From Beijerinckia mobilis (GTDB lineage Bacteria; Pseudomonadota; Alphaproteobacteria; Rhizobiales; Beijerinckiaceae), in the NCBI RefSeq assembly GCF_000745425.1, contig NZ_JQJH01000024.1, positions 1 through 64,000 of the forward strand: a stretch of DNA of 64,000 nt. Direction: 5' to 3'. Positions within the stretch are counted from its first letter, which is position 1; each line of letters begins with the position of its first letter. The notes under the pieces were generated by a model. It made no database searches. It was not told the DNA's origin and saw only the letters and a list, made by a program, of their open reading frames with translations. Positions 38,261 to 46,412 of this stretch are shown here, in pieces. The translations under genes and the position numbers were made by a program.

Positions 38261-39274
38261 ATGACTGATCCGCTCATCGATCCGTTTCGCCGGCGGATCA
38301 GCTATCTTCGCGTCTCCGTCACGGATCGCTGTGACATGCGTTGCCTTTATTGCATGGCGGAAGACATGGTGTTTCTGCCACGTTCCGAAGTCCTTTCGCT
38401 TGAGGAACTGGAACGGCTGTGCAAGGGCTTCATTGCGACCGGTGTGCGCCGTCTGCGGATCACCGGCGGTGAACCGCTCCTGCGGCGGGGTATCGACGAT
38501 TTTCTGTCCGCGCTCGGATCCTGGATCGGCCGTGCCGAAGGGCCGGGGCTCGACGAATTGACGCTCACCACCAATGGCAGCCAGCTTGCGCTTCATGCCG
38601 ATGCCTTGGCCGCAGCAGGGATCAAGCGGATCAACGTCAGTCTCGATACACTTGATCCGGCGCGTTTTTCCACCATCACGCGGACTGGTAAATTGCAGGC
38701 GACTCTCGACGGCATCACGGCCGCGCGGGAGTCGGGCCTTGCCGTGCGTGTCAATACGGTCGCCATGCGCGAGGTCAACGAGGATGAATTCGACGATTTG
38801 ATTGCCTGGTGCGGGGCGATTGGCGCTGATCTCTGTCTCATCGAGACCATGCCCATGGGTGAAGTCGGTGAGAACCGTGTGGATCGTTATTTGCCGCTGT
38901 CCCTTGTTCGTAGCCGTCTTGCCCACCGTTGGACGCTGGAAGAAACCCGGTATGAAACGGGTGGTCCCGCGCGTTATGTTCATGTGCGTGAAACCGGCCG
39001 CCGTCTCGGTTTTATCACACCTATGACCCATGGTTTCTGCGAAAGCTGCAACCGCGTGAGAATGACCTGCACGGGCAAGCTTTATCTGTGCCTGGGACAC
39101 GAGGATTATGTCGATCTGAAACAGGTCTTGCGGAGTGGTACGGATGAGACCCGCTTGATCGAGGCCATTCGTGCGGCGATCGGCATTAAGCCTAAGGGGC
39201 ATGAATTCGATCTTGTCTCCACATCCGGGACTGCGGGAAATCCGGCGCGCCACATGAGCATCACTGGTGGGTAA
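38261..39274 (+). CDS. moaA: GTP 3',8-cyclase, molybdenum cofactor biosynthesis
   Basis: 337 residues. Radical SAM enzyme for the first step of molybdopterin synthesis, supplying cofactor for FdsA. The N-terminal SAM cluster is CDMRCLYC, the C-terminal cluster uses CESCNRVRMTCTGKLYLC, and the protein ends in the required GG. ATG 38261 (MTDPLIDPF) is preferred; an ATG at 38246 is also possible. It follows fdsD by 225 bases, so it may or may not share the fds transcript. Confidence 0.94.
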   Translation: MTDPLIDPFRRRISYLRVSVTDRCDMRCLYCMAEDMVFLPRSEVLSLEELERLCKGFIATGVRRLRITGGEPLLRRGIDDFLSALGSWIGRAEGPGLDELTLTTNGSQLALHADALAAAGIKRINVSLDTLDPARFSTITRTGKLQATLDGITAARESGLAVRVNTVAMREVNEDEFDDLIAWCGAIGADLCLIETMPMGEVGENRVDRYLPLSLVRSRLAHRWTLEETRYETGGPARYVHVRETGRRLGFITPMTHGFCESCNRVRMTCTGKLYLCLGHEDYVDLKQVLRSGTDETRLIEAIRAAIGIKPKGHEFDLVSTSGTAGNPARHMSITGG

Positions 39275-39818
39275 GGATGTAGCGCCTTCGATGTGACGTA
39301 TCTTCATTCGGGATGCGGCGCCACCTGATGCCAGACCTTGATCTTTAGGCTTTTTGCCGCGCAAATTCGGAGGAAAGGCGAGTTTCTTGGCCCCTTTTCA
39401 ACGCTTTCGGTTGAGTTTAGAAAAGTTCTTGCATCGCAGCAGAAATCGCGTAGTCTCAAACGTATTCACAAGGACCCGGTGAAATTCCGGGTGGCTCTTC
39501 TGGCCGCCGATCCGCCAGACATCGCTAAACCATATCGACTAATGGTGACGGCCAAGAGGCCGGGTAATTCCCATCACGCGACGTCGACAGCTCTTGCTAC
39601 TGGTTTTCCGATCCGTTCACGGTTCATAACGTGAAAATAACACGCTGAAATCGCTTCAGCCATTTTACTTGCGACAATTTATTTAGGCTGCAATTCCATC
39701 AGGAATTGGCCGCTCTATCATGCAGTAGCACGAGAGTTCATTATTGAGGGCGTTTCGATCTTTGATTGGGCAGCGACATCATTAGTTGCAATGGTATTGC
39801 TACAATTCATTGATTTCG
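39275..39818. other. Intergenic region after moaA
   Basis: About 540 bases with no supported gene. An open frame at 39338-39634 does not look like protein. The region contains the multi-helix segment 39474-39561 and, further on, an AT-rich part with a small hairpin CAATTCC-ATCA-GGAATTG near 39692-39709. Confidence 0.5.
39474..39561 (+). ncRNA. Candidate structured RNA downstream of moaA
   Basis: Three helices can be drawn by eye. ACCCGG (39474-39479) pairs with CCGGGT (39487-39492) around TGAAATT. GG-CTCTT-(CT)-GGCC (39493-39505) pairs at long range with GGCC-AAGAG-(G)-CC (39550-39561). Inside it, ACCAT (39529-39533) pairs with ATGGT (39542-39546). The first loop resembles the L4 region of cobalamin riboswitches, but the other conserved elements are missing. 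Class, boundaries and even strand are uncertain. Confidence 0.3.
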
Positions 39819-40805
39819 ATGCAATATAATTCTCACACAAACTACCGTTTTTTGGGCTTCTTTGGTCTTTTTATCGTCGCCGGTATCACTTTGTTCTGGG
39901 TGATGCTGTGTGGACTCAGATCTGTTCATTCGCTGCCGGCGCCGCCCCTGTCAGCGACATCCTGTATTGATGAAAAATTCAAATATCTGGCGGAGCGGGA
40001 GATCGACAATGTCGATTTTCTGGCCATCGGATCTTCGGTGACATGGCGAAACCTTGATCTAACGCCCTTCGTTTCAACCCGTATCGCCAGCGATCCTTTA
40101 AACGCGGCACCTTGCTATCTCAACTTCCACCAGACAGCGTTTTTAGGAGAATTTCTTCTCGACCATTTGAAACATGTCAAGACGGTGATGACGATTGTGG
40201 CACCGCGAGATTTCGAACAATGTTCGCAAGGCGATGGTGCCTTTTTCGATAAAGACCAGGCGGCGTCCTATGTGTTTGGCCATGGGTCTCCATTTCTCAT
40301 TTATGCGACAAATTTCCGGCCGTTGCCCTTTTTCAAGGATGCTATAGCCATTGCGCGCAGGCGCTCAGACATCGCCGTGCCGGGCGGTTCTGTCGTCATG
40401 GGACCTTACGGCTCCGGCCCGATCGAAGGCCATATCGATGAGACGATTGATTGGCCTCCTCCCGCTATCCTCGATAAAGAATGTTTTCGCGCCCTCACCC
40501 TATTCGAACAGTTCCTCAAGGCGCGTGGAATAGAATTTGTCGTCGTTCGCTTCCCAACCCGTCCGAGCCTGAGGCCGCAAGGCGATCCTCAACGAGAGCT
40601 CGAGGACAATTTCGACCGGCAATTGCGGGAGTCACTCCACGCCGAGACGACGAAGCTCATTCCCGGTCGAACGCTTCTCAATGATCGCGCTGTCTATTTC
40701 GACAACGTGCATTTCAGCTGGCATGGCGCGCAAGCGTTCTCGGCGGCTCTCGCCGCTCAGATACAAGCCATGACAGAATCAATGAAACATCAGGGAGGGA
40801 TGTAG
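39819..40805 (+). CDS. SGNH-like membrane-anchored protein next to an MBOAT acyltransferase
   Basis: 328 residues from ATG 39819. A single N-terminal membrane helix (FFGLFIVAGITLFWVMLCGL) is followed by an extracytoplasmic domain. Features of an SGNH hydrolase-like fold are a GSS serine motif in DFLAIGSSVTWRN and a C-terminal aspartate-histidine pair in FDNVHFSWHGAQAF. Such proteins (AlgX, AlgJ, DltD and similar) often work with MBOAT proteins in O-acylating surface polymers. The pairing with the gene at 40933 supports this, but the polymer is unknown. Codon use appears somewhat more AT-rich at the 5' end than in the fds genes. Confidence 0.65.
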   Translation: MQYNSHTNYRFLGFFGLFIVAGITLFWVMLCGLRSVHSLPAPPLSATSCIDEKFKYLAEREIDNVDFLAIGSSVTWRNLDLTPFVSTRIASDPLNAAPCYLNFHQTAFLGEFLLDHLKHVKTVMTIVAPRDFEQCSQGDGAFFDKDQAASYVFGHGSPFLIYATNFRPLPFFKDAIAIARRRSDIAVPGGSVVMGPYGSGPIEGHIDETIDWPPPAILDKECFRALTLFEQFLKARGIEFVVVRFPTRPSLRPQGDPQRELEDNFDRQLRESLHAETTKLIPGRTLLNDRAVYFDNVHFSWHGAQAFSAALAAQIQAMTESMKHQGGM

Positions 40806-40932
40806 GTGGATCGCGTCGCTTCGCGATCGCCTATGCCTGCTCCCGCACAAGCGGTTTCTTTTTAAGTGTATGGAATTTATTGCAGAATCGAATTTTTGTT
40901 TTCTGCTCCAGGCTGCAGGATGGAGGGAAATC

Positions 40933-42384
40933 GTGCTTTTCAATTCATTCAAATTTATTCTGATCTTTCTGCCGGTCACGCTCATCGGTTATTTTCTCTG
41001 TGCGCGGATCAACAGGACGCTTGCCTATATCTTTTTGAGCGCGGCCTCTTTCGCTTTCTATAGCGCCTGGAGTTTCGCTTACGGCGTACTGCTCGTCGTA
41101 CAGCTCACAGCCAATTACCTCATAGGCTATCGCCTGGGAATTTGGCGCGATTCCGATTCCCGTGCTGCCAGGACATTATTGACAACCGCCATCGTCATGA
41201 ATTTGGGGCTCCTCGGCTATTTCAAATATACAAACTTTTTCTTGTCGACATTGGGAAACATCCTCGACGTTCGTTTTGTCACCCTGAACATCATTTTGCC
41301 CCTGGCGATTTCCTTCCATACGTTCCAACAGATCGCCTTTCTGGTCGATGAATATCGCGGCAAAGCGGCTCGCTACACTTATCTGGAATATCTTCTTTTT
41401 GTTCTGTTCTTTCCGCAATTGATCGCCGGCCCTATCGTTCATCATTGGCAGTTGATTCCACAGTTTCAGAAATCGGCCATGCGGTTCGATCCTGGCTATT
41501 TCGCCACCGGACTGACATTCTTCGTGTTCGGCCTTGCCAAGAAAGTCCTCGTGGCGGATCAATTGTCTGGCATCGCTGATCCGGTCTTTGACGGTGCTCT
41601 TGCCGAGACCCCTGGATTCATCGCCGCGTGGATCGGCACGATGGCCTTCGGATTAGGGCTCTATTTCGATTTTTCCGGCTATTCGGATATGGCGATCGGC
41701 CTCGCGCGAATGTTTGGCATCAATCTGCCCTATAATTTCAACTCGCCTTACCAAAGCACGTCCATCATCGATTTCTGGAACCGCTGGCATATAACGCTTT
41801 CGCACTGGCTGCGTGATTATCTGTATATTCCGCTCGGCGGCAATCGATGCGGAAGGATCCGCCGATATGTCAATCTGATAGCGACGATGCTGCTCGGTGG
41901 TCTTTGGCATGGCGCGTCCTGGAACTTTGTCGTTTGGGGCGGGTTGCATGGCTTCTATCTGATCATCAATCACTTCTGGCGAAATCTGAGAGGGCATGAT
42001 GCGCATGTCCAATCCCGCTTTCCCGCAATCAATTGGCTGATCACGCTACTGGCCGTAAGCGGCGCATGGGTGTTCTTCCGCAGTCCCACATTCGCGCATT
42101 CATTGATTGTTCTTAAGGCTATGGTGGGTCAGACATATCTTGCTGGCGTCCCGCTGGTTCCGATACCCAATTCCAGCCTGGCTCTTCTCATCCTCGCCGG
42201 TCTTATCGCATTCACTTTGCCGAACTCACAAACCATCGTCGATGGGTTGGCGCAGATAACACCGGTCAGGATCGTTCTGCGCTGGCGTCCCAGCCCGCTC
42301 TGGGCCGGGGGGCTCGCCGTTCTCGCCCTATTTGCCGCGACGCGGTTCAATATCGTGCGTGAGTTTGTTTATTTTCAGTTTTGA
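40933..42384 (+). CDS. MBOAT-family O-acyltransferase (AlgI-like)
   Basis: 483 residues with about ten hydrophobic segments. MBOAT proteins move acyl groups across the membrane for O-acetylation of alginate or other polysaccharides. LFNSFKFILIFLPVTLIGY at the start is the conserved AlgI-type opening. FPQLIAGPIVHH, YFDFSGYSDMAIG and FWNRWHITLSHWLRDYLYI follow, and the catalytic histidine lies in GGLWHGASWNF. GTG 40933 is chosen because it follows GGAGG and matches the family start; an in-frame ATG upstream at 40870 is less likely. Confidence 0.88.
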   Translation: MLFNSFKFILIFLPVTLIGYFLCARINRTLAYIFLSAASFAFYSAWSFAYGVLLVVQLTANYLIGYRLGIWRDSDSRAARTLLTTAIVMNLGLLGYFKYTNFFLSTLGNILDVRFVTLNIILPLAISFHTFQQIAFLVDEYRGKAARYTYLEYLLFVLFFPQLIAGPIVHHWQLIPQFQKSAMRFDPGYFATGLTFFVFGLAKKVLVADQLSGIADPVFDGALAETPGFIAAWIGTMAFGLGLYFDFSGYSDMAIGLARMFGINLPYNFNSPYQSTSIIDFWNRWHITLSHWLRDYLYIPLGGNRCGRIRRYVNLIATMLLGGLWHGASWNFVVWGGLHGFYLIINHFWRNLRGHDAHVQSRFPAINWLITLLAVSGAWVFFRSPTFAHSLIVLKAMVGQTYLAGVPLVPIPNSSLALLILAGLIAFTLPNSQTIVDGLAQITPVRIVLRWRPSPLWAGGLAVLALFAATRFNIVREFVYFQF

Positions 42385-42413
42385 AGGACTATGTGGGGGA
42401 CATAGGATATTGT

Positions 42414-42436
42414 GGGAGCGTTTCCGGATTTATCCC
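42414..42436. repeat. Short palindromic repeat, copy 1
   Basis: GAGCGTTTCCGGATTTATCC (42417-42436) matches the core of the repeats at 43572-43604 and 51326-51358. It sits just before the atypical phosphotransferase gene. This copy is the least complete. Confidence 0.6.
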
Positions 42437-42457
42437 AAACATTCCGGATGTGAAAAA

Positions 42458-43420
42458 TTGCAGGGTCCTGATTACGAGCTGGCGAATAAGGCCGCTGTTT
42501 CTTTTGGGCTGGTCGTCAGCAAAATGACGAGCCTTTGCCCATATGCGCCTGTATATCGGATTCAGGATGACGAATGGGATATAGTTATAAAGAGGACTGG
42601 ATATCCGAGATCATCCGCTCAAGTCATCGCCGACTGGCTTCACACGTTAAGAGCACGGAACATAAAGATTGTTGCACCCTTGAGTCAATTTGCACCGAAC
42701 CCTCGTGTGATACAGGATTCCGATGTTTGGTCTTGGGTCATCTATCCGTTTGTAGATGGTCATTCATATACAGCTAGCAGAGATGAGCTCAGACAAGCGG
42801 GGCGTCTGCTTGGACAAATACACTTAGAAGGTGAAAATCTCGGCCGTGACATGTTAACCATCAATGAGCTTCCTATACCCAGCAAAACAAAGGTCGCAGC
42901 GAATTTACAAAAATGCGCTGACAACATCGATCGTTGGTGTCCGGAAATTCTAGGCCAGTTCACTGCGAAAGTGGCTAATATCACTGGTGAAATCTACGAT
43001 ACTTTTAGAGATCGCAGATTGGCTTTGCCACTATCAGCTTGCTGTTGGGATTTCAAAGCCTCCAATCTAATTTTCTCTGACGTCGGCGTACCTACGCTAA
43101 TCGACCCAGATCACGCTGGAAGAATCCCTAGATTGTATGATACGGCTTGTGCAGTGCTTTTGTTTCATTGCGATCTGAACTCATCGCCAGGCACATTGTG
43201 GACTCGATCTCAATGGCGTGATTTTTATGAAGGTTACTTTGAAATTTTGGCTTGGATGCAACAGGAATACGCAAACTGGATATTTGTCCTCAAAGCCGCA
43301 TGGCTAGACGAAGCTTTGTGGCTTTTGGCACATTTTACGGAGGGGTGGCAGCGGGAGGGCGAGCGAACATACCTCAGAGAGCTAGCAATGGTGGATTTTG
43401 ATATATACACCTTAGGTTAG
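42458..43420 (+). CDS. Phosphotransferase-like protein (APH/choline kinase fold), atypical composition
   Basis: 320 residues from a tentative TTG at 42458; no good ATG or ribosome binding site is apparent, and the open frame extends back into the MBOAT gene. The kinase-like fold is suggested by a lysine strand (EWDIVIKRTG), a hinge VWSWVIYPFVDGHSY and a catalytic-loop-like CCWDFKASNLIF followed by TLIDPDHAG, the DFG-like metal site. The usual H-G-D of the family reads C-W-D here, retaining the aspartate and later asparagine. The gene is visibly richer in A and T than its neighbours and is bracketed by two copies of a short repeat, suggesting horizontal acquisition. Substrate unknown. Confidence 0.65.
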   Translation: MQGPDYELANKAAVSFGLVVSKMTSLCPYAPVYRIQDDEWDIVIKRTGYPRSSAQVIADWLHTLRARNIKIVAPLSQFAPNPRVIQDSDVWSWVIYPFVDGHSYTASRDELRQAGRLLGQIHLEGENLGRDMLTINELPIPSKTKVAANLQKCADNIDRWCPEILGQFTAKVANITGEIYDTFRDRRLALPLSACCWDFKASNLIFSDVGVPTLIDPDHAGRIPRLYDTACAVLLFHCDLNSSPGTLWTRSQWRDFYEGYFEILAWMQQEYANWIFVLKAAWLDEALWLLAHFTEGWQREGERTYLRELAMVDFDIYTLG

Positions 43421-43571
43421 AGTATCGAGGCTGCCAGCCCATCGGGAGTGGCGTATCCGGCGCAAATAGGGGCGCGATTTCGGCCAAATGGGCGTCGAGA
43501 AGACCTGTTTGACCATGCAAATATCAGCAGCCGGACAGCGGTAACAAATCCTCTTGTTAGGTGCTCTTTAT

Positions 43572-43604
43572 CGGAGTGTTTCCGGATATATCCGAGACGC
43601 TTTA
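43572..43604. repeat. Short palindromic repeat, copy 2
   Basis: An imperfect palindrome with the core GTTTCCGGATATATCCGAGA. Its last bases (CTTTA) include the stop codon of the ABC transporter gene on the minus strand. It resembles the copies at 42414 and 51326. Confidence 0.65.
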
Positions 43605-45464
43605 AGCGAGATCGAAAAATCCCTTTGCCGTATCTTTTTGGCTGTTGCCGAACTGGCCGGATTGTCGCTTCCATGCCCGAGCATAGGCGCCATCAGCAGC
43701 CAGAAGCTCCGCATGAGTCCCCTGTTCGACGATCCTGCCGTGATCGAGCACGATCAGACGGTCCATTTGGGCGATGGTCGAAAGCCTGTGGGCAATGGCG
43801 ATCACGGTCCGTCCCTGCATCAGGGCGGTGAGCTGTTCCTGAATCGCCGCTTCGATTTCGGAATCGAGAGCCGATGTTGCTTCATCGAGAATGAGAATTG
43901 GCGCATTTTTGAGGATCACCCGGGCGATGGCGATCCGCTGGCGTTGTCCGCCGGATAATTTGACGCCGCGTTCCCCGACCTGCGCCTCGAAACCGCGGCG
44001 GCCTTGGTGATCCTCCAGCCTTTCGATGAACTCGAGCGCATGTGCCTGCTCCGCCGCCGCGCGGATTTCTTCTTCCGTCGCACTCGGCCGCCCATAACGA
44101 ATATTGTCGCGGATCGAGCGATGCAACAGCGACGTATCCTGTGTCACCATGGCGATATGGGCGCGCAAGCTCTCCTGTGTGACTTCGGCGATATCCTGCC
44201 CGTCGATGAGGATACGTCCAGATTCCACATTGAAGAAGTGCAGGAGCAGATTGACCAACGTGGATTTGCCGGCGCCGGAATGGCCGATGAGGCCGATTTT
44301 CTCGCCTCCGCGGATGGAGAGATCGAGATCATGCAGGACGCCGCGCTGCGTGCCATAGCCAAAGGTGACATGATCGAAACGGATCGCGCCTTCGCCAACC
44401 CGCAGTTTTCTCGCTTCGGGAGAATCGGACATCTGGCGCGGTACGGCGACGGAGCGCATGCCCTCCTGCACCGCGCCGACTGCCTCGAAAATGGTGGTGA
44501 CGCTCTGGGAGATCCACCAGGCCTGATTGGTGACCTGCCAGACAAGCGGCAGCGCCGTCGCCACGATGCCAAGCGAAATCATGTCGTTTGTCCAGAGGGC
44601 GAGGGTGGTCGCGCCCATGGCGGTGATCAGGCTCGCATTCAGCAAGGACAGGAGCAGGCCGAAGATCGTATTCAGCCGCTGCTGCGCACGGAAGGCGCGT
44701 GTGTGGTCGTCGACCGCCTCGCGGATAAAAAGATCTTCCTCGCGGGCGCGGGCAAAGAGTTTGACCGTCAGAATATTGGTGTAACTGTCAACGACGCGGC
44801 CGGTGAGGGCGGAGCGTGCATCCGAATTGGCGCGCGAGCGATCGCGCATGCGCGGTACGAAGGCCCATAGCAATAAAAAGAAGAGAACGAACCAGAGGGC
44901 GAGCGGCAAGGCGAGCAGTATGCTTTGCGTGCTCAACATCAACAAGGCGCTGGTACCGAAGACAATAACCCGCCAGAGCGTATCGACTGAGGAGACGATT
45001 GTTTCTCTCAGCGATGCGCCGGTCTGGACCACGCGGCTCGCGATCCGCCCGGCGAAATCGTTCTGAAAGAAAGCCCAGCTTTGGCGCACGACATGCCAGT
45101 GGTTCTGCCAGCGCGTGAGATTGGTGAGGCCGGGCGTCAGGATCTGGTTGGCGACGAGACCATGCATGAAAAAGACGGCGGGCCGCACAAAAAGCACGAC
45201 CACCAGAATGAGGGTAAGCTCGCGCCCATGGGATGACCACAGCCTGTGCGGCTCGGTATCACCGACCATGCTGATGACGCGCCCGAGAAAATAGGGCAAT
45301 GCGAGATCGACAAGCCCGACCATGCAGCTCGTCGCAAACAGCATGAAGACGAACGCTTTGACCTGTTTCGCGAAATGCCAATAGAAGCCAGTCAGGCTTT
45401 GCGGCGGAGCGGCATCGGGGGCGATTTTGGTCGGCTGCAGGAGATTTTCAAGAAGATGAAGCAT
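43602..45464 (-). CDS. ABC transporter, fused membrane and ATPase domains
   Basis: 620 residues. A six-helix exporter domain (about residues 30-335) precedes an ATPase domain. Walker A is GHSGAGKSTLVN, the signature is LSGGQRQRIAIAR, and Walker B is ILILDEATSALD. All ATPase motifs are intact, so it should be an active half-transporter working as a dimer. Family members export lipids, peptides, siderophores or drugs; the substrate cannot be set. It is convergent with the phosphotransferase gene, and its stop lies inside a short repeat. Confidence 0.9.
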   Translation of the reverse strand: MLHLLENLLQPTKIAPDAAPPQSLTGFYWHFAKQVKAFVFMLFATSCMVGLVDLALPYFLGRVISMVGDTEPHRLWSSHGRELTLILVVVLFVRPAVFFMHGLVANQILTPGLTNLTRWQNHWHVVRQSWAFFQNDFAGRIASRVVQTGASLRETIVSSVDTLWRVIVFGTSALLMLSTQSILLALPLALWFVLFFLLLWAFVPRMRDRSRANSDARSALTGRVVDSYTNILTVKLFARAREEDLFIREAVDDHTRAFRAQQRLNTIFGLLLSLLNASLITAMGATTLALWTNDMISLGIVATALPLVWQVTNQAWWISQSVTTIFEAVGAVQEGMRSVAVPRQMSDSPEARKLRVGEGAIRFDHVTFGYGTQRGVLHDLDLSIRGGEKIGLIGHSGAGKSTLVNLLLHFFNVESGRILIDGQDIAEVTQESLRAHIAMVTQDTSLLHRSIRDNIRYGRPSATEEEIRAAAEQAHALEFIERLEDHQGRRGFEAQVGERGVKLSGGQRQRIAIARVILKNAPILILDEATSALDSEIEAAIQEQLTALMQGRTVIAIAHRLSTIAQMDRLIVLDHGRIVEQGTHAELLAADGAYARAWKRQSGQFGNSQKDTAKGFFDLA

Positions 45465-45555
45465 GGAATATCTGGCGCCGGAGGGTTCGAGGGCGCCTGT
45501 TGCCTGAGCGCATCCTGATGGAAGAAAGGTCTTGTCTTGATGTCATTCCCGGTGA

Positions 45556-46350
45556 TTACCGGGATGTTGAGGCATGGTTCGTTCCAATGATGACGCCGAT
45601 GATGGGGCCGATTGGACGCCATTGGTCGTCGCGGTTGAGGGCTGGCGCATAGAGGCTGGAAATGGAGCCATCGAGGAACAGGGCATCGGGGCAATGAAGA
45701 ATGTCCCGAAACAGACTCGCGAAGCGGAAGAAAGTGACCGGCTCCTCGGAAATGGCAAAGATCACTTCATGGTTGTTTCTGACGCCGACGCCGTTGCGGA
45801 TCTTCTGCGAGGTCCCCGTCATCGCGATCTTCGGATGCAATTGATTGTCGGTGACGAGCAAGGGGCCGGACTGGGTCGCATAATCCGGCTTGAGACCGGA
45901 TTGCAGAAAGTGGCCGGTTTCCATGACTCCGGCGGTGCCATAACGGCTGAAATAGAAAACCCCGTTGGGTTTCATGTGGAAATTGCCTGGCCCGTTGCGC
46001 ATGTTCGCCGAATGCAGCAGATGTCCTTCCTGAATATAAAGCCCGACGGGTGTGAGATCCTCGTGGAACATGCCGGCGTTCATGGCGAATTCCAGCCTTT
46101 CGCCGCGCGGCTGCAAACCGGCGCGCAGGGCGCTGAACCCTCCATAGGCTTGTCCGTCCGGCTGTTGCCAGAAAAGACGCAGATCGCTCTTGCGGCTGTC
46201 GAAACGGCAGATCGTAAAGTTCAAACCCTCATCGGAAAGGGATGAGCAGGGCTCGGCTTGTGCCGGGTGCAGACCGAAACAATAGGAAATGGCAAGCAGA
46301 AGGAGCAAGATCCGCAAGGCCGGCGCAATGTGTTTAGTGAAATTAAACAT
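45556..46350 (-). CDS. Secreted phosphodiester glycosidase-family (NAGPA/DUF2233) protein
   Basis: 264 residues with a signal peptide after MFNFTKHIAP (LLLLLAISYCFGLHPAQA). The domain related to N-acetylglucosamine-1-phosphodiester glycosidase shows FAMNAGMFHEDLTPVGLYIQEG and NPNG-like MKPNGVFYFS. The typical closing region is CPDALFLDGSISSLYAPAL. Probably periplasmic, acting on sugar phosphodiesters, but not proven for bacterial members. ATG 46350 gives the best signal peptide. It is divergent from the HTH-RibBA gene with 62 bases between. Confidence 0.8.
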   Translation of the reverse strand: MFNFTKHIAPALRILLLLLAISYCFGLHPAQAEPCSSLSDEGLNFTICRFDSRKSDLRLFWQQPDGQAYGGFSALRAGLQPRGERLEFAMNAGMFHEDLTPVGLYIQEGHLLHSANMRNGPGNFHMKPNGVFYFSRYGTAGVMETGHFLQSGLKPDYATQSGPLLVTDNQLHPKIAMTGTSQKIRNGVGVRNNHEVIFAISEEPVTFFRFASLFRDILHCPDALFLDGSISSLYAPALNRDDQWRPIGPIIGVIIGTNHASTSR

Positions 46351-46412
46351 CCGAACTGACCAATTTGTTTCTTTCAGTTTGACTAAACGCAACGGAGAGA
46401 TACATTGGCACC

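Noticed and set aside
39471-39561. Standard cobalamin riboswitch
   Set aside because: Only the L4-like loop matches; the conserved CCCGC block and the 3' GCCAG-AGACC block are not found, and no cobalamin gene follows.
39338-39634. 98-codon frame over the candidate RNA
   Set aside because: Composition is not protein-like, and the stretch is better explained by paired helices.
46351-46412. FMN riboswitch before the RibB fusion
   Set aside because: The 62-base gap is far too short for the six-helix FMN aptamer, and its conserved segments are absent.
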